Positions 6,012-6,724 of a DNA stretch of 6,724 nucleotides are shown piece by piece. Position 1 is the stretch's first letter; each line of letters starts with the position of its first letter. This DNA comes from a bacterium (GTDB lineage: Bacteria; Zixibacteria; MSB-5A5; GN15; FEB-12), in the NCBI GenBank assembly GCA_030629485.1, contig DAOVOW010000103.1, positions 1-6,724 on the forward strand, in the 5' to 3' direction. The notes beneath the pieces are model-generated. The model was not told where the DNA came from, did no database searches, and saw only the letters and a list, made by a program, of their open reading frames with translations. The position numbers were made by a program, and so were the translations under genes.

Positions 6012-6724
6012 TTAATTGACAACTACTACTTTTCCAAAAATCTCGACTGGCTTACGATCATCAACGGATCGAGCCGTCGCCTTGTAAATATAGACTCCGG
6101 TGGCGACGCGGTCGCCGGCGAAATCCTCTCCTCTCCAGATAAACTCGTCATGGTATCCGGGGGAGAGTGAGGTTTGACTATAACTCTTAATCTTTCGACC
6201 GGAAAGTGTAAAAATCTCAAGGGAAAAACTTTCCAATTGGCGCGCCGCATGAAACGAAAACCGGGTGACATCTTGCATCGGATTCGGGTAGTTCAAAAGG
6301 TCTACTATAGCCAGCCCGTCGGCAGCGACGATCTCTGCGGCGAACTCCGTTGAGGCTGAGTTGTTGGCGTTATCCCACGCCTTGATTTTGAAGTTATGGC
6401 GACCGACGGTAAGGCTGTCGAGGGCATAGTTGACTCTTCCGCGCGTATAATTGTCGGCATCATATTCGAACCGGCTGGTTAGGTTAACGACCTTATCGGA
6501 GCGACCGTCGATCTCCAGGGTTACGCCGTGTCCGAGACCGCCGGCCAGGTTAATACCGGACGAGTCGCTCAGCGTTATCTCCAGGTGATCATCCGATTGA
6601 ATCGGATCACCACTGACGAACCCCTTGCGGCCCATGATCTGATAGCTAATCGATGGTCCGACACTGTCGGTCACATCGGCGATAGAGTCGATGACGTAAA
6701 TGGAATCAACGATACCGGCCGCAT
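6012..6724 (-). CDS. porU: Type IX secretion sortase PorU-like (C25 family), C-terminal part
   Basis: Partial at the window's upper edge; 236 residues up to a TAA stop are visible and the start lies outside. PorU is the surface C25 cysteine peptidase that removes the C-terminal sorting signal of type IX cargo and links the protein to the cell surface. What is seen: an Ig-like module with DSSGIN, GLGHG and LEIDG (about visible residues 53-73), then YDADNYTRGRVNY and KIKAWDNANN, the pattern typical of the region after the peptidase domain in PorU proteins. A sorting tail follows, starting at NYPNP (visible residues 144-148), with WRGEDFAGDRVATGVYIYKA and ending GKVVVVN. The catalytic Cys/His domain is not in the window, so activity cannot be judged. 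The next gene is PorV-like and begins 13 bases downstream; porU and porV are also neighbours in Porphyromonas. The alternative is a gingipain-like C25 cargo protease with the same tail. GTG at 6674 is an internal valine, not a start. Confidence 0.78.
   Translation of the reverse strand, partial: AAGIVDSIYVIDSIADVTDSVGPSISYQIMGRKGFVSGDPIQSDDHLEITLSDSSGINLAGGLGHGVTLEIDGRSDKVVNLTSRFEYDADNYTRGRVNYALDSLTVGRHNFKIKAWDNANNSASTEFAAEIVAADGLAIVDLLNYPNPMQDVTRFSFHAARQLESFSLEIFTLSGRKIKSYSQTSLSPGYHDEFIWRGEDFAGDRVATGVYIYKATARSVDDRKPVEIFGKVVVVN
6279..6293 (-). other. NYPNP start of the sorting tail in the PorU-like protein
   Basis: The codons read N-Y-P-N-P directly after the Ig-like domain and a short LAIVDLL strand. 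This is the usual opening of the FlgD-like/type IX type A C-terminal domain; about 88 residues follow before the stop. The downstream M6 protease has the same motif. Confidence 0.75.

Noticed and set aside
5996..6022. Longer start of the PorV-like gene at TTG 6022
   Set aside because: The ATG at 5998 has a strong GAGGAG site and begins directly with the signal peptide; the TTG overlaps the upstream stop.
6672..6674. GTG as a start for a separate short 220-residue protein
   Set aside because: The frame is open to the window edge and the sequence is the middle of a PorU-type Ig-like domain, so the codon is internal.

Overview
The window holds three genes, all on the minus strand and packed head to tail with gaps of 13 and 17 bases. 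This looks like part of one operon of a Gram-negative bacterium with a type IX secretion (Por) system. The moderately high GC, the NYPNP-type C-terminal sorting tails, the PorU-like and PorV-like pair and the FG-GAP/VCBS-decorated M6 protease suggest a member of the Fibrobacteres-Chlorobi-Bacteroidetes superphylum. A lineage outside the classical Bacteroidetes (Zixibacteria-like) seems likely, but that placement is inference from protein style, not from a marker gene.

Layout in transcription order (high to low coordinates). (1) 6724-6012 is the C-terminal 236 residues of a PorU-like C25-family sortase; the peptidase domain lies outside the window. (2) 5998-3251 is a 915-residue PorV-family outer-membrane protein. 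A roughly 585-residue block is inserted between the N-terminal hatch motif (NPAGLG) and the first barrel strand. The block reads as a seven-bladed beta-propeller, and three of its blades carry a LysM-like insert at the same place. (3) 3233-1 is a secreted M6-family zinc metalloprotease of at least 1077 residues. It has a TTG start, a signal peptide, the HEFGHQLGLLD zinc site, FG-GAP-like calcium-loop repeats and the beginning of an NYPNP sorting tail cut by the window edge.

How they may work together: in the type IX system, cargo crosses the outer membrane, PorV carries it to PorU, and PorU removes the C-terminal signal and attaches the protein to the surface. Here the sortase, its barrel shuttle and a likely cargo protease are co-transcribed. 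The unusual part is the PorV-like protein. If the insert faces the periplasm, as its position next to the hatch suggests, the LysM-like modules could tie the barrel to peptidoglycan. That model is untested.

No stretch over 300 bases lacks a gene. I see no RNA gene, mobile element, CRISPR array, promoter or terminator, which fits an operon interior.
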